Source of the DNA: Candidatus Sodalis pierantonius str. SOPE
GTDB taxonomy: Bacteria; Pseudomonadota; Gammaproteobacteria; Enterobacterales; Enterobacteriaceae
Direction: 5' to 3'
Length of the DNA: 64,000 bases
NCBI RefSeq assembly: GCF_000517405.1
Contig: NZ_CP006568.1
Coordinates: 2,852,001-2,916,000, forward strand
In this document: piece by piece, positions 17,528-27,854 of the stretch
How the letters are laid out: each line of letters opens with the position of its first letter
Position numbering within the stretch: position 1 is the first letter of the stretch
Position numbers and translations under genes: made by a program
Notes under the pieces: model-generated
What the model saw: the letters and a program-made list of their open reading frames with translations, nothing else
What the model was told of the DNA's origin: nothing
The model's database searches: none

Positions 17528-19948
17528 ATGAGTCCACTAGTAAGCGCGGACAGCCCGATTGGCCGTCAATTGCATAAATTTGGCGGCAGTAGCCTCGCTG
17601 ACGTGAAATGCTACCAGCGGGTGGCAGGGATTATGGCCGAATACAGCCAGCCTGGCGATCTGATGGTGGTTTCCGCGGCGGGCAGCACCACCAACCAGCT
17701 GATAAGCTGGTTGACGCTGAGCCAAAGCGATCGCCTGTCCGCCCATCAGGTGCAGCAGAATTTGCGACGCTAGACGCTATCAAAGCGAGCTTATCAACGG
17801 TTTGCTGCCCCCCCACGGATGCCGAAGGGTTGCTTGTCGCGACCTGGAGCGGTTGGCGGCACTGCTTGAGGCCCTATCACCGACGCGGTTTACGCCGAGG
17901 TGGTTGGGCACGGTGAAATCTGGTCGGCGCTGCTCAGCCAGCTTGACATGGAGGCGCAGTGGCTGGACGCACGCGATTTTCTCCGTGCCGAACGCGCCGC
18001 CCAGCCCCAGGTAGATGAAGGGCGTTCCTGGCCGCTGTTGCAGCAGTTGCTGACCCAGCATCCCACCAAACGGCTGGTGGTGACGGGCTTTATCTGCCGC
18101 AACCAGGCGGGTGAAACGGTGTTGTTGGGCCGTAACGGCAGCGATTACTCCGCCACCCAAATTGGCGCGCTGGCCAGTGTCGCCCGCGTCACTATCTGGA
18201 GCGATGTGTGGCCGGCGTTTACAGCGCCGATCCGCGCAAGGTAAAGGATGCCTGCCTACTGCCGCTGCTGCGCTTGGATGAGGCCAGCGAGCTGGCGCGT
18301 CTCGCGGCGCCGGTTCTGCACGCCCGCACCCTGCAGCCGGTATCGGCTAGCGATATCGATTTACTGCTGCGCTGTAGCTATCAGCCGGAGCAAGTCTCCA
18401 CGCGCATTGAGCGGGTATTGGCCTCCGGTACCGGCGCGAAAATCGTCACCAGTCATGATGACGTCTGCCCGATTGAACTCACCATCCCGCCGCAGCACGA
18501 CTTCGCGCTGGCCCATAAAGAGATGGAGCTGGTACTAAAACGCGCCCAGATCAAACCGCTGGCGGTAGGGGTGCACCGCGACCGGCGTTTGCTGCAGCTG
18601 TGCTACACCTCTGAGGTCGCCGGTAGCGCGCTGCATAGCCTTGAACAGGCCGGTTTGCCGGCGCATTTACAACTGCGCGAAGGGGTGGCGCTGGTGGGCG
18701 CCGGCGTGGCGAAAAATCCGCTGCACAGCCACCGTTTCTATCAGCAGCTGAAGTATCAACCTATCGAATTCTTTTGGCAGGCCGAGGACGGCATCAGTCT
18801 GGTGGCGGTACTGCGCGTCGGGCCTACCGAGCATGTTATACAGGGGCTGCACACCTCGCTGTTTCGCGCCGAAAAACGTATCGGCCTGATGCTGTTCGGC
18901 AAAGGCAATATTGGCTCCCGCTGGCTGGAGCTTTTTGCCCGCGAGCAAAAAAACCTGTCGGCGCGCACCGGCTTTGAATTCATTCTTAGCGGCGTGGTAG
19001 ACAGTCAGCGCAGCCTGCTTAGCTACGACGGGTTGGATGCCAGCCGGGCGCTGGCCTTTTTCAACGACGAGGCGACGTTTACGGAGCCGGAAGATCTATT
19101 TTTGTGGATGCGCGCCCACCCGTATGACGATCTGGTCGTGCTGGATGTGACCGCCAGCGAAGCCGTTGCTGATCAGTATCTGGATTTCGCCAGCTACGGC
19201 TTCCACGTCATCAGCGCCAACAAATTGGCGGGCGCGTCGGGCGGCGACAACTATCGTCAGGTGCGCGACGCCTTCGCCAAAACCGGTCGCCACTGGCTTT
19301 ACAACGCGACAGTGGGCGCCGACCTGCCGGTGAACCATACGGTGCGGGATTTACTGGACAGCGGCGACAGCATCCTCTCCATCAGCGGTATCTTCTCCGG
19401 CACCCTGTCCTGGCTGTTTTTGCAGTTTGACGGCAGCGGGCCCTTTACCGAACTGGTGGAGCAAGCCTGGCAGCAGGGACTGACGGAGCCGGATCCGCGC
19501 GTCGATCTTTCCGGTCAGGACGTCATGCGTAAACTGGTGATTTTGGCCCGCGAGGCGGGGTATGCTATCAAGCCTGATCAGGTGCGGGTCGAATCGCTGG
19601 TGGCCGCCCGGTCACGAAGCGGGGTCGGTAGATCACTTTCTTTGAAGAGGGCGGCGAGGCGCTTAACGAACACATGCTGCAGCGGCTGGAAGCGGCGAAG
19701 GAAATGGGGCTGGTGCTGCGCTATATTGCATTGCGCGCTTCGAGGCTAACGGCAAGGCGCGGGTCGGCGTGGAGGCGGTGCGGCGGGAACACCCGATGGC
19801 CTCATTGCTGCCTTGCGACAATGTTTTCGCTATCGAGAGCCGCTGGTACCGTGATAACCCGCTGGTTATCCGCGGGCCCGGCGCCGGGCGGGATGTGACG
19901 GCCGGGGCTATTCAGTCGGATCTAAACCGCCTGGCGCAATTGCTCTAA
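17528..19948 (+). pseudogene. metL: metL pseudogene (aspartokinase II / homoserine dehydrogenase II)
   Basis: The bifunctional enzyme would phosphorylate aspartate and reduce aspartate semialdehyde for methionine synthesis. The N-terminal kinase motif KFGGSSLADVKCYQRVAGIM and the HSD part (MLFGKGNIGSRWLELF, NATVGADLPVNHTVRDLL) are clear, ending LAQLL at 19948. The reading breaks after VQQNLRR (17773), several more times around a C7 run (17808-17814) and before VVGHGEIW, by a small insertion at AGCGATGTG before AGVYSADPRK (about 18203), near 19607 and near 19735. At least five frameshifts make it a dead gene, while overall length (2421 bp) remains near the usual 810 codons. Confidence 0.96.
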
Positions 19949-20525
19949 GCGCGCAGCGGCGGGCCGTCCGAGGCAGCGGAACGCAACGAGAAACGGCGGG
20001 CGTGGCCGGCGCTGTACGTCGTTCATACCCTTCAGATAGGGATGTTCGGGTGCAGCCTAAACGGCGCGCCAGTGCAGCAGGAGATGTGCGGGGCTAGCGG
20101 TTCTCGCGGCAATCGGGGGCCGCTAGCGCATCTGGCTTGTTACATTACCGCCGTAATGCCCTGTGGTGCGTTATACCCCGACCGCTCCGTCGCTTTGACC
20201 CCAGATGTGAGTCGTGCGTTTTACACCCTATCCCCAAGTCGTCTCGACGGCAAAGCCACCCATCGTCATGCCGTGCGCACTCTCGCCAAGAACCCACAAT
20301 GTGGTATCGCGCATTTTCCATGGTTGCCGCTGCCTAGGGTGCCGCCGCTCAGGCCCGTTTGCACCGTGCCGCGCTTGCGCCCGTTTCCTCCTTGCGCCCC
20401 ATCGCTGTAATCGATTCACCCCCGCCGCGGGCAAATTGAAATTAATTCACGCGCCTTGAATATTACTCGCCTCCTGCAACAATGAATTGATTGACGAACA
20501 TCGCGAATTCAGTCATTTTCTATTT
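19949..20525. other. Gene-free spacer between metL and metF
   Basis: About 580 bp without recognisable coding content or strong repeats. The short open frames in it lack family features. It ends at the metF operator. Confidence 0.6.
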
Positions 20526-20549
20526 AGACGTCTAAACGTATAGACGCTT
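20526..20549. promoter_or_regulatory. MetJ operator (met boxes) upstream of metF
   Basis: Tandem 8-mers AGACGTCT (20526-20533, perfect consensus), AAACGTAT (20534-20541) and AGACGCTT (20542-20549) lie 51 bp before the metF ATG. The operator is better preserved than the gene it controls. Confidence 0.92.
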
Positions 20550-20599
20550 ATCTGTGGCGGGCTTTTCGCCCCCCCTACATTGTGTCATGAGGTATAAGT

Positions 20600-21522
20600 A
20601 TGAGCTTCTTTCACGCCAATCAGCGGGAAGCGTTGAATCAGAATCTGGCTGAACTGCAGGGTCAGATAAACGTCTCTTTTGAGTTTTTTCCGCCCCGCAC
20701 CAGCGAGATGGAACAGACCCTCTGGCAATCTATCGACCGGCTGAGCGAATTGAAACCGACTTTTGTCTCGGTGACGTACGGTGCGAACTCCGGTGAACGC
20801 GAGCGTACCCACAGCATTATCAAAGATATTAAGGAGCGCACCGGTTTGGATGCCGCGCCGCATTTGACCTGTATCGACGCCTCGCCGCACGAGCTGCAGG
20901 CGATTGCACAGGACTACTGGCGCAGCGGGATCCGCCATATTGTGGCGTTACGGGGCGATTTGCTGCCCGGCAGCGGCGACCGGCGATGTACGGCGCTGAT
21001 TTAGTCGCGCTGCTCAAAAAGGTGGGCGATTTCGATATTTCCGTGGCGGCTTATCCGGAGGTGCATCCAGAAGCTAAAAGCGCCCAGTCGGATCTCAGCA
21101 ATCTAAAAAAGAAAGTGGATGCGGGCGCCAGTCGGGCAATCACCCAGTTCTTTTTCGATGTGGAAAGTTATCTGCGTTTTCGCGATCGTTGTGTGGCCGC
21201 CGGGATTGATACGGAAATTGTGCCGTGCATTCTGCCGGTTTCCAATTTTCGCCAGCTGCAACGCTTCGCTTCCCTAACGAATGTGAAAGTGCCCAATTGG
21301 TTGACCGCCATGTTCGACGGGCTGGATCACGATCTGGAAACGCGCAAGATGGTGGGGGCCTCCATCGCCATGGACATGGTAAAAATTCTCAGCCGGGAAG
21401 GGGTGAAGGATTTTCATTTTTACACCCTGAACCGCGCCGAGCTCACCTATGCCATCTGCCATACGCTGGGGGTGCGCCCGGAGATCAAGGCTGCCCCTGC
21501 GGCCAATCGGGCCGCAGGTTAG
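20600..21522 (+). pseudogene. metF: metF (5,10-methylenetetrahydrofolate reductase), single frameshift
   Basis: MetF makes 5-methyl-THF for methionine synthase. Reading begins MSFFHANQREALNQNLAEL and includes VSFEFFPPRTSEMEQTLW with the catalytic glutamate, and VSVTYGAN. The frame breaks at about 20985 after RGDLLPGSGD. The remainder (MYGADLVALLKKVGDFDISV to AICHTLGVRPEIKA) is perfect in the other frame. Length 923 bp (3n+2) fits loss of a single base. There is no homopolymer at the break. Recently dead, or possibly rescued only at trace level. Confidence 0.95.
21496..21518 (+). terminator. GC-rich hairpin at the metF end
   Basis: CCTGCGGC (21496-21503) pairs with GCCGCAGG (21511-21518) across a 7-base loop, overlapping the last codons and followed by TTAGTTA. 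It lacks a full U-run, so it may be a weak terminator or merely an mRNA-end hairpin between the convergent metF and ppc. Confidence 0.4.
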
Positions 21523-21684
21523 TTACGGGGCCGGCCAGGCGTTTATGACATTCGCGGGAGGTAAAGCCCGCTACGACGCTAAAGGACGGCACTTCATCCT
21601 GACGCCCACCGCGCGCCTTCCTGCGACGGCGGCGGCACCTCCTCTGGCGCAAGCCGTCTCCCGCCGCCGGCGCATTGCCGTTGC

Positions 21685-24328
21685 TCAGCCGGTGTTACGC
21701 ATGCCCGCCGCGACCCCGGCAATGGTGACCATGAGCGCCCTGTTCCACCCGCGCATCGGGCTGCTCCTGCTGCCGTGAACGATGCAGCAGCTCAGCCTGC
21801 AGCACGTTCAGCGGATCGGTATAAACATTGCGCAAGGCGATGGATTCTGCGATCCACGGTAAATCGGCCATAAGATGATCATCGTTGGAAATCGTCAGCA
21901 CCACGTTGATGTCGTCAGCCAACTGCTGACGCAACTGTTTACCCAGCGGCCACAGCGATTCTTCGACCAGCCGCTGATCGTAATATTCGGCCAACCACAG
22001 GTCACTTTTGGCGAAAACCATTTCCAGCATGCCGATCCTCGTGGAGAAAAACGGCCAGTCGCGGCACATGGTTTCCAATTGGTCTTGCTTACCGGATTCC
22101 ACGGCTTTCTGCAGCGCCGCGCCGGCGCCCAGCCAGGCCGGCAGCATCAGGCGGTTTTGCGTCCAGGCGAAGATCCAGGGAATGGCGCGCAGGCTTTCGA
22201 CGCCCCCGGAGGGCCTGCGTTTGGCCGGCCGAGAGCCGAGCGGTAATTTGCCTAGCTCCAGCTCCGGCGTCGCCGAGCGGAAATAAGGAACGAAATCCGG
22301 GTTTTCGCGCACGTAGCCGCGATACATATCGCAAGAGACCGCCGACAGCTCCTCCATCAGCGCGTGCCACTCCTGGCGCGGCTCCGGCGGCGGCGGCAGA
22401 TTGGCTTCGAGGATGGTGCCGGTGTACAGCGCCAGACTGCTGATAGCGACTTCCGGCAGACCGTATTTGAAGCGAATCATCTCGCCCTGCTCGGTCACGC
22501 GCAGGCCGCCTTTCAGGCTGCCGGGCGGTTGCGAGAGCAGCGCGGCATGGGCCGGCGCGCCGCCGCGGCCGATGGAGCCGCCGCGTCCATGAAACAGCGT
22601 AAGATTGATGCCTGCCTTATCGCAGGTTTTGATCAACGCGTCCTGCGCGCGGTATTGCGCCCAGGAGGCGGTCATCACGCCGGCATCTTTGGCGGAATCG
22701 GAATAGCCAATCATCACCATCTGCTTGCCCTGAATGATACCGCGATACCAATCGATATTAAGCAGCTCGGTCATGACCCGATCGGCGTTATTCAAATCGT
22801 CCAGGGTTTCAAACAGCGGCGCCACCGGTAAGGTATAATCACAGCCCGCTTCTTTCAGCAGTAAATGTACCGCCAGGACGTCCGAAGGCGTGCGCGCCAT
22901 GGAAATCACATAGGCGGCCACCGACCCCTGGGTCGCGTCGGCAATCACCCGGCACGTATCGAGCACTTCGGTGGTCTCTTCGCTCAGCTGCCAGCGCCGG
23001 GGCAGCAGCGGTCGCCGAGAATTGAGCTCGCGAATCAAGAATGCCTGCTTATCGGTCTCCGACCAACTGGCATAATCTCCCAGCCCCAAATAGCGGGTAA
23101 TTTCGCTCAAAGCTTCAGTATGGCGGGTACTTTCCTGGCGCACATCGATGCGCACTAATTGAATACCGAAGCATTTGATCCGCCGCAGCGTATCCAGCAG
23201 CTGACCGCGGGCGATAATCGTCATGCCGCAGGCGCGCAGCGACTGATAACAGGCGAAAAGCGGTTCCCAAAGTTGATCGTTGGTTTCCAGTAAATCCGGC
23301 GGCGCCGCGCGATGTTCACCACGCAGCTGTGCCGCCAGCCAGTCCTGGGTACTGAGCAGCTGCGCGCGTAGTCGCTTCATTAGCCGGCGATAAGGCTCTT
23401 GCTCCTCTTCGCCGCCCCCGGCCAGCGCGCGCAACTCGGGGGTGCATTCCCCCATCGACAGCTCCGAGACCAGCACCTGTATGTCGCGCATAAAAAGATC
23501 CACCGCTTTCCAGCGGCTGAGTAGCAGCACGCGGCGGGTGATGTCGGCGGTAACATTCGGGTTGCCGTCGCGGTCTCCACCCATCCAGGAAGTGAAGGTG
23601 ACCGGGACATTTTCTACCGGTAGTTTATAGCCGAAAACCTTTTCCAGTTGTTCATTGAGCTCGCGTAAATAGCGCGGTACTCCATCCCAAAGGCTATTTT
23701 CCACCACCGCGAAACCCCAGCGGGCTTCATCCACCGGCGTTGGGCGGTGTTTACGGATTTCGTCGGTATGCCAATATTGGGCGATCAATTGGCGCAGGCG
23801 GCGCATGATCTGCTTGTGTTCATACTCCGCCAGATCGTTGTGATCCAATTGTTTCAGACAGTTATTCACCTCGACCAGCATGTGTATCAGGGTGCGGCGG
23901 GTAATTTCGGTGGGGTGCGCGGTAAGGACCAATTCAATCGACAGGGATTCCACCGCGGCGCGAATCGCTTTTTCATTTAGTTCAGGGTGGTTTTTCAACC
24001 GGGTGAAGACTTTGCCCAGGCCTTCAGGATTATTAGCCGCTTCGCCATGGGGGGATATAGAATGAAATTGCTCAGCGGTATTGGCTAGATTAAGAAATTG
24101 GCTGAAGGCGCGCGCCACCGGCAGCAGCTCATCATTGGAAAGGTTTTGCAGGGTGGAAAGTAATTGCTGGCGATGCTTTTCATTGCCGGCCCGGGACGAT
24201 TTGGACAGCTTGCGGATGGTTTCGACCTTTTCCAGGATATTTTTTCCCATCGCATCTTTAATCGTGTCGCCCAGAAGCTTCCCGAGCATACTAACGTTGC
24301 TTCGCATTGCCGAATATTGTTCGTTCAT
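21685..24328 (-). pseudogene. ppc: ppc (phosphoenolpyruvate carboxylase), C-terminal frameshift
   Basis: PEPC makes oxaloacetate from PEP and bicarbonate. The gene reads well from MNEQYSAMRSNVSMLGKLLG through the catalytic histidine in VLTAHPTEITRRTL and the glycine-rich FHGRGGSIGRGGAP loop to RVEQ. There one extra G (about 21752) shifts the frame, so the open frame ends HCRGRGGHA at 21695. In the other frame the expected end ALMVTIAGVAAGMRNTG with TGA at 21685-21687 is intact. The lost MRNTG tail is part of the PEPC active site (family knowledge: the terminal NTG is invariant), so the shifted protein is probably inactive despite keeping more than 97% of its length. Confidence 0.93.
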
Positions 24329-24580
24329 ATGGACCCTGATTGGACTCTTTGAAAATTCATTTCACCGGATGGCGTAAATTGTTTGCCATTATCTAGCCAC
24401 GTATCGCAAGGTTCGTCAATTGCCAACATTTCACGACAAAAATCCTCACATTCGCGGCAATTCGCGAAATTTAATTACACCTATCAATTATAAGAATATC
24501 TTATTCATTCAGGCGGTATTTTCTGCGCAAAGGGTGTTTTCCACGCGCGACGATGCTGGCGTGGAAAGCGTGTTACTCAT

Positions 24581-25729
24581 TCAGTGATGGCAAAAATGCT
24601 GAACAATCTGCGTGATCAATTCCCAGGTGGGTTTGATGAATGCCGTGTCGATAAATTCATCGGGCTGATGCGCCTGATTGATAGAGCCGGGACCGAGCAC
24701 CAGGGTGGGACATAACGCCTGAATAAACGGGGCCTCGGTGCAATAGTTGACCACCTCGGTCTCTACCCCCAGCAGTTTTTCCACCACTTGCACCAGCGGC
24801 GCATCCACCGGGCATTCATAGCCTGGGATGGGCGGATGCAGCGCCGACACCGTAATACGGCCCGGCCAGCGTTCGCTGACGGGCGCCAGCGCCTCGGTCA
24901 TCAGCTCCTCCAGATCGCCGAGCGTTAGGCCGGGCAGCGGACGAATATCCATATGCAATTCACAGCAGCCGCAGATGCGGTTAGCCGCATCGCCGCCGTG
25001 AATATGACCAAAATTCATGGTGGGGTAAGGAATGACAAAGGCCGGATGGTGATAGCGCGTCTGTAGCGAATCACGCAGGAGCTTGAGCTGAGAGATGGCC
25101 TCATGCATCACTTCGATGGCGTTAACGCCGCGGGCGGGATCGCTTGAGTGCCCGGATTGCCCCATCACGGTGACCGCGTTGGACAAATGGCCTTTATGGG
25201 CGCGTACCGGCGTCAGGGAGGTCGGTTCGCCGATAATGGCGCAATCCGGCCTTAATTGACTGCTGCGGGCGAAATAACTGGCGCCGGCCATTGAGGTTTC
25301 TTCATCCGCCGTCGCCAGCACGTAGAGCGGTTTTTTCAGCGTGGCAGCATCGATATCCCGCAGGCTATCGAGCACGAAAGCGAAGAACCCTTTCATATCC
25401 GCAGTACCCAGGCCGTAAAGCTTATTGTCGTGCTCGGTCAGGACAAAAGGATCCCGCGTCCAGCGGCCATCGTCGAACGGGACCGTATCGCTGTGGCCCG
25501 TTAATAATAATCCCCCCGGCTCGCTGCCTATGCTTGCCAACATGTTAAACTTGTTGCGTGTCTCCGGCACCGGCTGGACTTCAACCTGAAACCCCAGATC
25601 GCGGAACCAGCCCGCCAGCAAAGTGATTAACGCCTCATTACTTTGGTCCAGAGCGGCGTCGGTGGCGCTGATGGACGGCGTGGCAATAAGCGCACGGTAG
25701 AGCTCAATAAAAGGGGGTATTTTTATCAT
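24581..25729 (-). CDS. argE: Acetylornithine deacetylase
   Basis: ArgE, an M20-family metallo-hydrolase, releases ornithine from N-acetylornithine. The 382-residue protein has TGHSDTVPFDDGRW (metal His), GLGTADMKGFFAF (bridging Asp), ATADEETSMAGA (catalytic Glu pair), CAIIGEPTSLTP, and dimerisation-domain features such as KGHLSNAVTVMGQSGHSS. Start and length equal the enterobacterial protein. It diverges from argCBH across a shared operator, the classic bipolar arg cluster. Intact. Confidence 0.96.
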   Translation of the reverse strand: MIKIPPFIELYRALIATPSISATDAALDQSNEALITLLAGWFRDLGFQVEVQPVPETRNKFNMLASIGSEPGGLLLTGHSDTVPFDDGRWTRDPFVLTEHDNKLYGLGTADMKGFFAFVLDSLRDIDAATLKKPLYVLATADEETSMAGASYFARSSQLRPDCAIIGEPTSLTPVRAHKGHLSNAVTVMGQSGHSSDPARGVNAIEVMHEAISQLKLLRDSLQTRYHHPAFVIPYPTMNFGHIHGGDAANRICGCCELHMDIRPLPGLTLGDLEELMTEALAPVSERWPGRITVSALHPPIPGYECPVDAPLVQVVEKLLGVETEVVNYCTEAPFIQALCPTLVLGPGSINQAHQPDEFIDTAFIKPTWELITQIVQHFCHH

Positions 25730-25754
25730 CGTAGTTGACAGCCTTTGCTTTGGA

Positions 25755-25793
25755 TAGTATCAATATTCATGCAATAATTGTGAATAAAAATAC
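25755..25793. promoter_or_regulatory. ArgR operator (two ARG boxes) between argE and argC
   Basis: Two ~18-bp AT-rich half-palindromes sit about 3 bp apart: TAGTATCAATATTCATGC (25755-25772) and AATTGTGAATAAAAATAC (25776-25793). Both resemble the TGAATWWWWATTCA ARG-box pattern, and the spacing and position are as in the E. coli argECBH control region. Individual boxes are imperfect. Confidence 0.75.
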
Positions 25794-25920
25794 TTAACGT
25801 CGAGCGTGATGTAAACGGGTTTCTACCAGACTACTACGTTTGACCTCGCGGGTGAACAGCGGATTGGCGCTGAATCGCCCAACTCCCGTTTCGATAAGGT
25901 TAAGAAGGCAAACAAATTCC

Positions 25921-26925
25921 ATGCTGAATATGCTGATTGTCGGCGCCAGCGGTTACACGGGCGCCGAGCTCGCGCTCTACCTGGCCCGCCACCCGCAGAT
26001 GAATCTTGCCGCGCTGACGGTTTCCGCGCAGAGCGCCGACGCCGGCAAATTGCTCTCCGAGCTGCATCCGCAGTTAAAAGGCATTGTTGATTTGCCGCTG
26101 CAGCCGATGGACGATGTCAGCACATGGGCGAAGTGCGCCGATGTGGTGTTTCTCGCCACCGCCCATGAAGTAAGCCATACGATGGCACCGCAGTTTCTGG
26201 CGGCCGGCGGCGTGGTGATTGATCTTTCCGGCGCCTACCGCGTCAATCAGGCAGACTTTTATACGCAATATTACGGGTTCGAGCACCAGCACGCTGACTG
26301 GCTGGACCGGGCCGTATACGGTCTGGCGGAGTGGCAGGAAGAGGCGATAAAAACCGCTCAGCTGATAGCGGTGCCCGGCTGTTATCCCACCGCCTCGCAG
26401 CTGGCGCTTAAACCGCTGGTCGCAGGGGGGTTGCTTAACGGCGAACAATGGCCGGTGATAAATGCGGTCAGCGGCGTCAGTGGTGCCGGCCGCAAGGCAA
26501 CGCTCGGCAATAGTTTCTGCGAAGTCAGTCTGCAGCCTTACGGTATCTTCACCCATCGCCACCAGCCGGAAATCGCCAGCCATTTGGGTATCCCGGTGAT
26601 TTTCACGCCGCATTTGGGCAATTTTGCCCGCGGCATCCTGGCGACCATTACCTGTCGGCTGCGGCCTGGCGTGACCCAGGCGGCAGTCGCGGCCAGTTTC
26701 CATCAGGCCTATGACGACGAGCCGCTGGTGCGGCTTTACGATCAGGGCGTGCCGGCGCTCAAAGCGGTAGTGGGCACGCCGTTTTGCGATATTGGTTTTA
26801 AAATGCAGGGCGAACATCTGATCGTGGTGGCCGCCGAGGATAATCTGCTCAAGGGAGCAGCGGCGCAGGCGGTGCAGTGCGCCAATATCCGTTTTGGTTA
26901 TGCGCAGACGCAGGCGCTTTGGTAA
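25921..26925 (+). CDS. argC: N-acetyl-gamma-glutamyl-phosphate reductase
   Basis: ArgC reduces acetylglutamyl-phosphate with NADPH. The ATG at 25921 (MLNMLIVGASGYTGAELALY) is the conserved start; an upstream in-frame ATG at 25840 would add 27 unlikely residues. The 334-residue protein has the Rossmann GASGYTGAE motif, the catalytic cysteine in AVPGCYPTASQLALKPL, and GIFTHRHQPEIA. First gene of argCBH, intact. Confidence 0.96.
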   Translation: MLNMLIVGASGYTGAELALYLARHPQMNLAALTVSAQSADAGKLLSELHPQLKGIVDLPLQPMDDVSTWAKCADVVFLATAHEVSHTMAPQFLAAGGVVIDLSGAYRVNQADFYTQYYGFEHQHADWLDRAVYGLAEWQEEAIKTAQLIAVPGCYPTASQLALKPLVAGGLLNGEQWPVINAVSGVSGAGRKATLGNSFCEVSLQPYGIFTHRHQPEIASHLGIPVIFTPHLGNFARGILATITCRLRPGVTQAAVAASFHQAYDDEPLVRLYDQGVPALKAVVGTPFCDIGFKMQGEHLIVVAAEDNLLKGAAAQAVQCANIRFGYAQTQALW

Positions 26926-26948
26926 GGGCAAGTGAGGCCAACAGCATA

Positions 26949-27722
26949 ATGAATCCATTGATTATCAAACTGGGCGGCGTATTGCTGGACAGCGACGAGG
27001 CGCTGGAGCGTTTATTTACCGCGCTCGATAGTTACCGCGCCGAGCACCAGCGCCCCTTGCTTATCGTCCACGGCGGGGGTTGCCTGGTGGACGAGTTGAT
27101 GCATAAACTTTCCCTGCCGGTGGTAAAGAAAAACGGTCTGCGGGTGACGCCTACGGATCAGATTGCGATTATTACCGGCGCGCTGGCCGGCACCGCGAAT
27201 AAGACGTTGTTGGCGTGGGCGAAGAAACACGCCATTAATGGGGTAGGGCTGTGCCTGGGGGACGGCGACAGCGTGAGCGTGACGCCGCTTGACCCGGCGC
27301 TGGGCCATGTCGGCCATGCGCATCCCGGTTCACCGGCGCTGCTGACCACGCTCTTGGACGCGGGCTATTTGCCCGTCATCAATTCTATCGGGATCACCGC
27401 CGATGGCGCATTGATGAACGTTAACGCCGATCAGGCGGCGACCGCGTTGGCCGCCACCCTGGGCGCGGATCTGATCCTGCTGTCCGACGTCAGCGGGATC
27501 CTCGACGGCAAAGGCCAGCGCATTGCGGAAATGACGGCGCAGAAAGCCGAACAGCTGATCGAACAGGGGATCATCACCGACGGTATGATAGTGAAGGTCA
27601 ATGCCGCGCTCGATGCGGCACGTACGCTGGGCAGGCCGGTGGATATCGCCAGCTGGCGTCACGCCGAGCAGCTGCCGGCGTTGTTCAACGGCGTTGCCAT
27701 CGGCACCCGCATATTGGCCTGA
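26949..27722 (+). CDS. argB: Acetylglutamate kinase
   Basis: ArgB phosphorylates N-acetylglutamate. The ATG at 26949 starts MNPLIIKLGGVLLDSDEALE, the amino-acid-kinase fold start with the essential lysine in IIKLGG. HGGG(C)LVDELM, AGTANKTLLAWAKKH and the second lysine region GMIVKVNAALDA are present. The 257 residues match the family. It starts 23 bp after argC. Intact. Confidence 0.95.
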   Translation: MNPLIIKLGGVLLDSDEALERLFTALDSYRAEHQRPLLIVHGGGCLVDELMHKLSLPVVKKNGLRVTPTDQIAIITGALAGTANKTLLAWAKKHAINGVGLCLGDGDSVSVTPLDPALGHVGHAHPGSPALLTTLLDAGYLPVINSIGITADGALMNVNADQAATALAATLGADLILLSDVSGILDGKGQRIAEMTAQKAEQLIEQGIITDGMIVKVNAALDAARTLGRPVDIASWRHAEQLPALFNGVAIGTRILA

Positions 27723-27733
27723 TTCTCGGCACC

Positions 27734-27758
27734 GCCGGCCGCTTCGGTCGCCGGCCGG
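27734..27758 (+). other. Strong GC hairpin between argB and argH
   Basis: GCCGGCC and GGCCGG segments flank CGCTTCGGTCGC in the 132-bp argB-argH spacer, forming a long GC stem. No U-run follows, so it is not a typical intrinsic terminator; it could stabilise mRNA or modulate argH expression. Confidence 0.4.
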
Positions 27759-27854
27759 TTTGATATTACCCTCTTACGGCGCGGCATGAGGCCGTGCCCT
27801 CACATTGCCCGCGCGCGACGGCGCGGGTCAGCATGGTTTTCAGGAGAGCAGGTT

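Noticed and set aside
20042..20459. Overlapping 66-122 codon open frames in the metL-metF spacer
   Set aside because: Proline/arginine-rich, low-complexity translations without ribosome sites or family features; typical chance frames in GC-rich DNA.
21875..24377. Long plus-strand open frames opposite ppc
   Set aside because: Antisense shadows of ppc codon bias; translations lack domain features.
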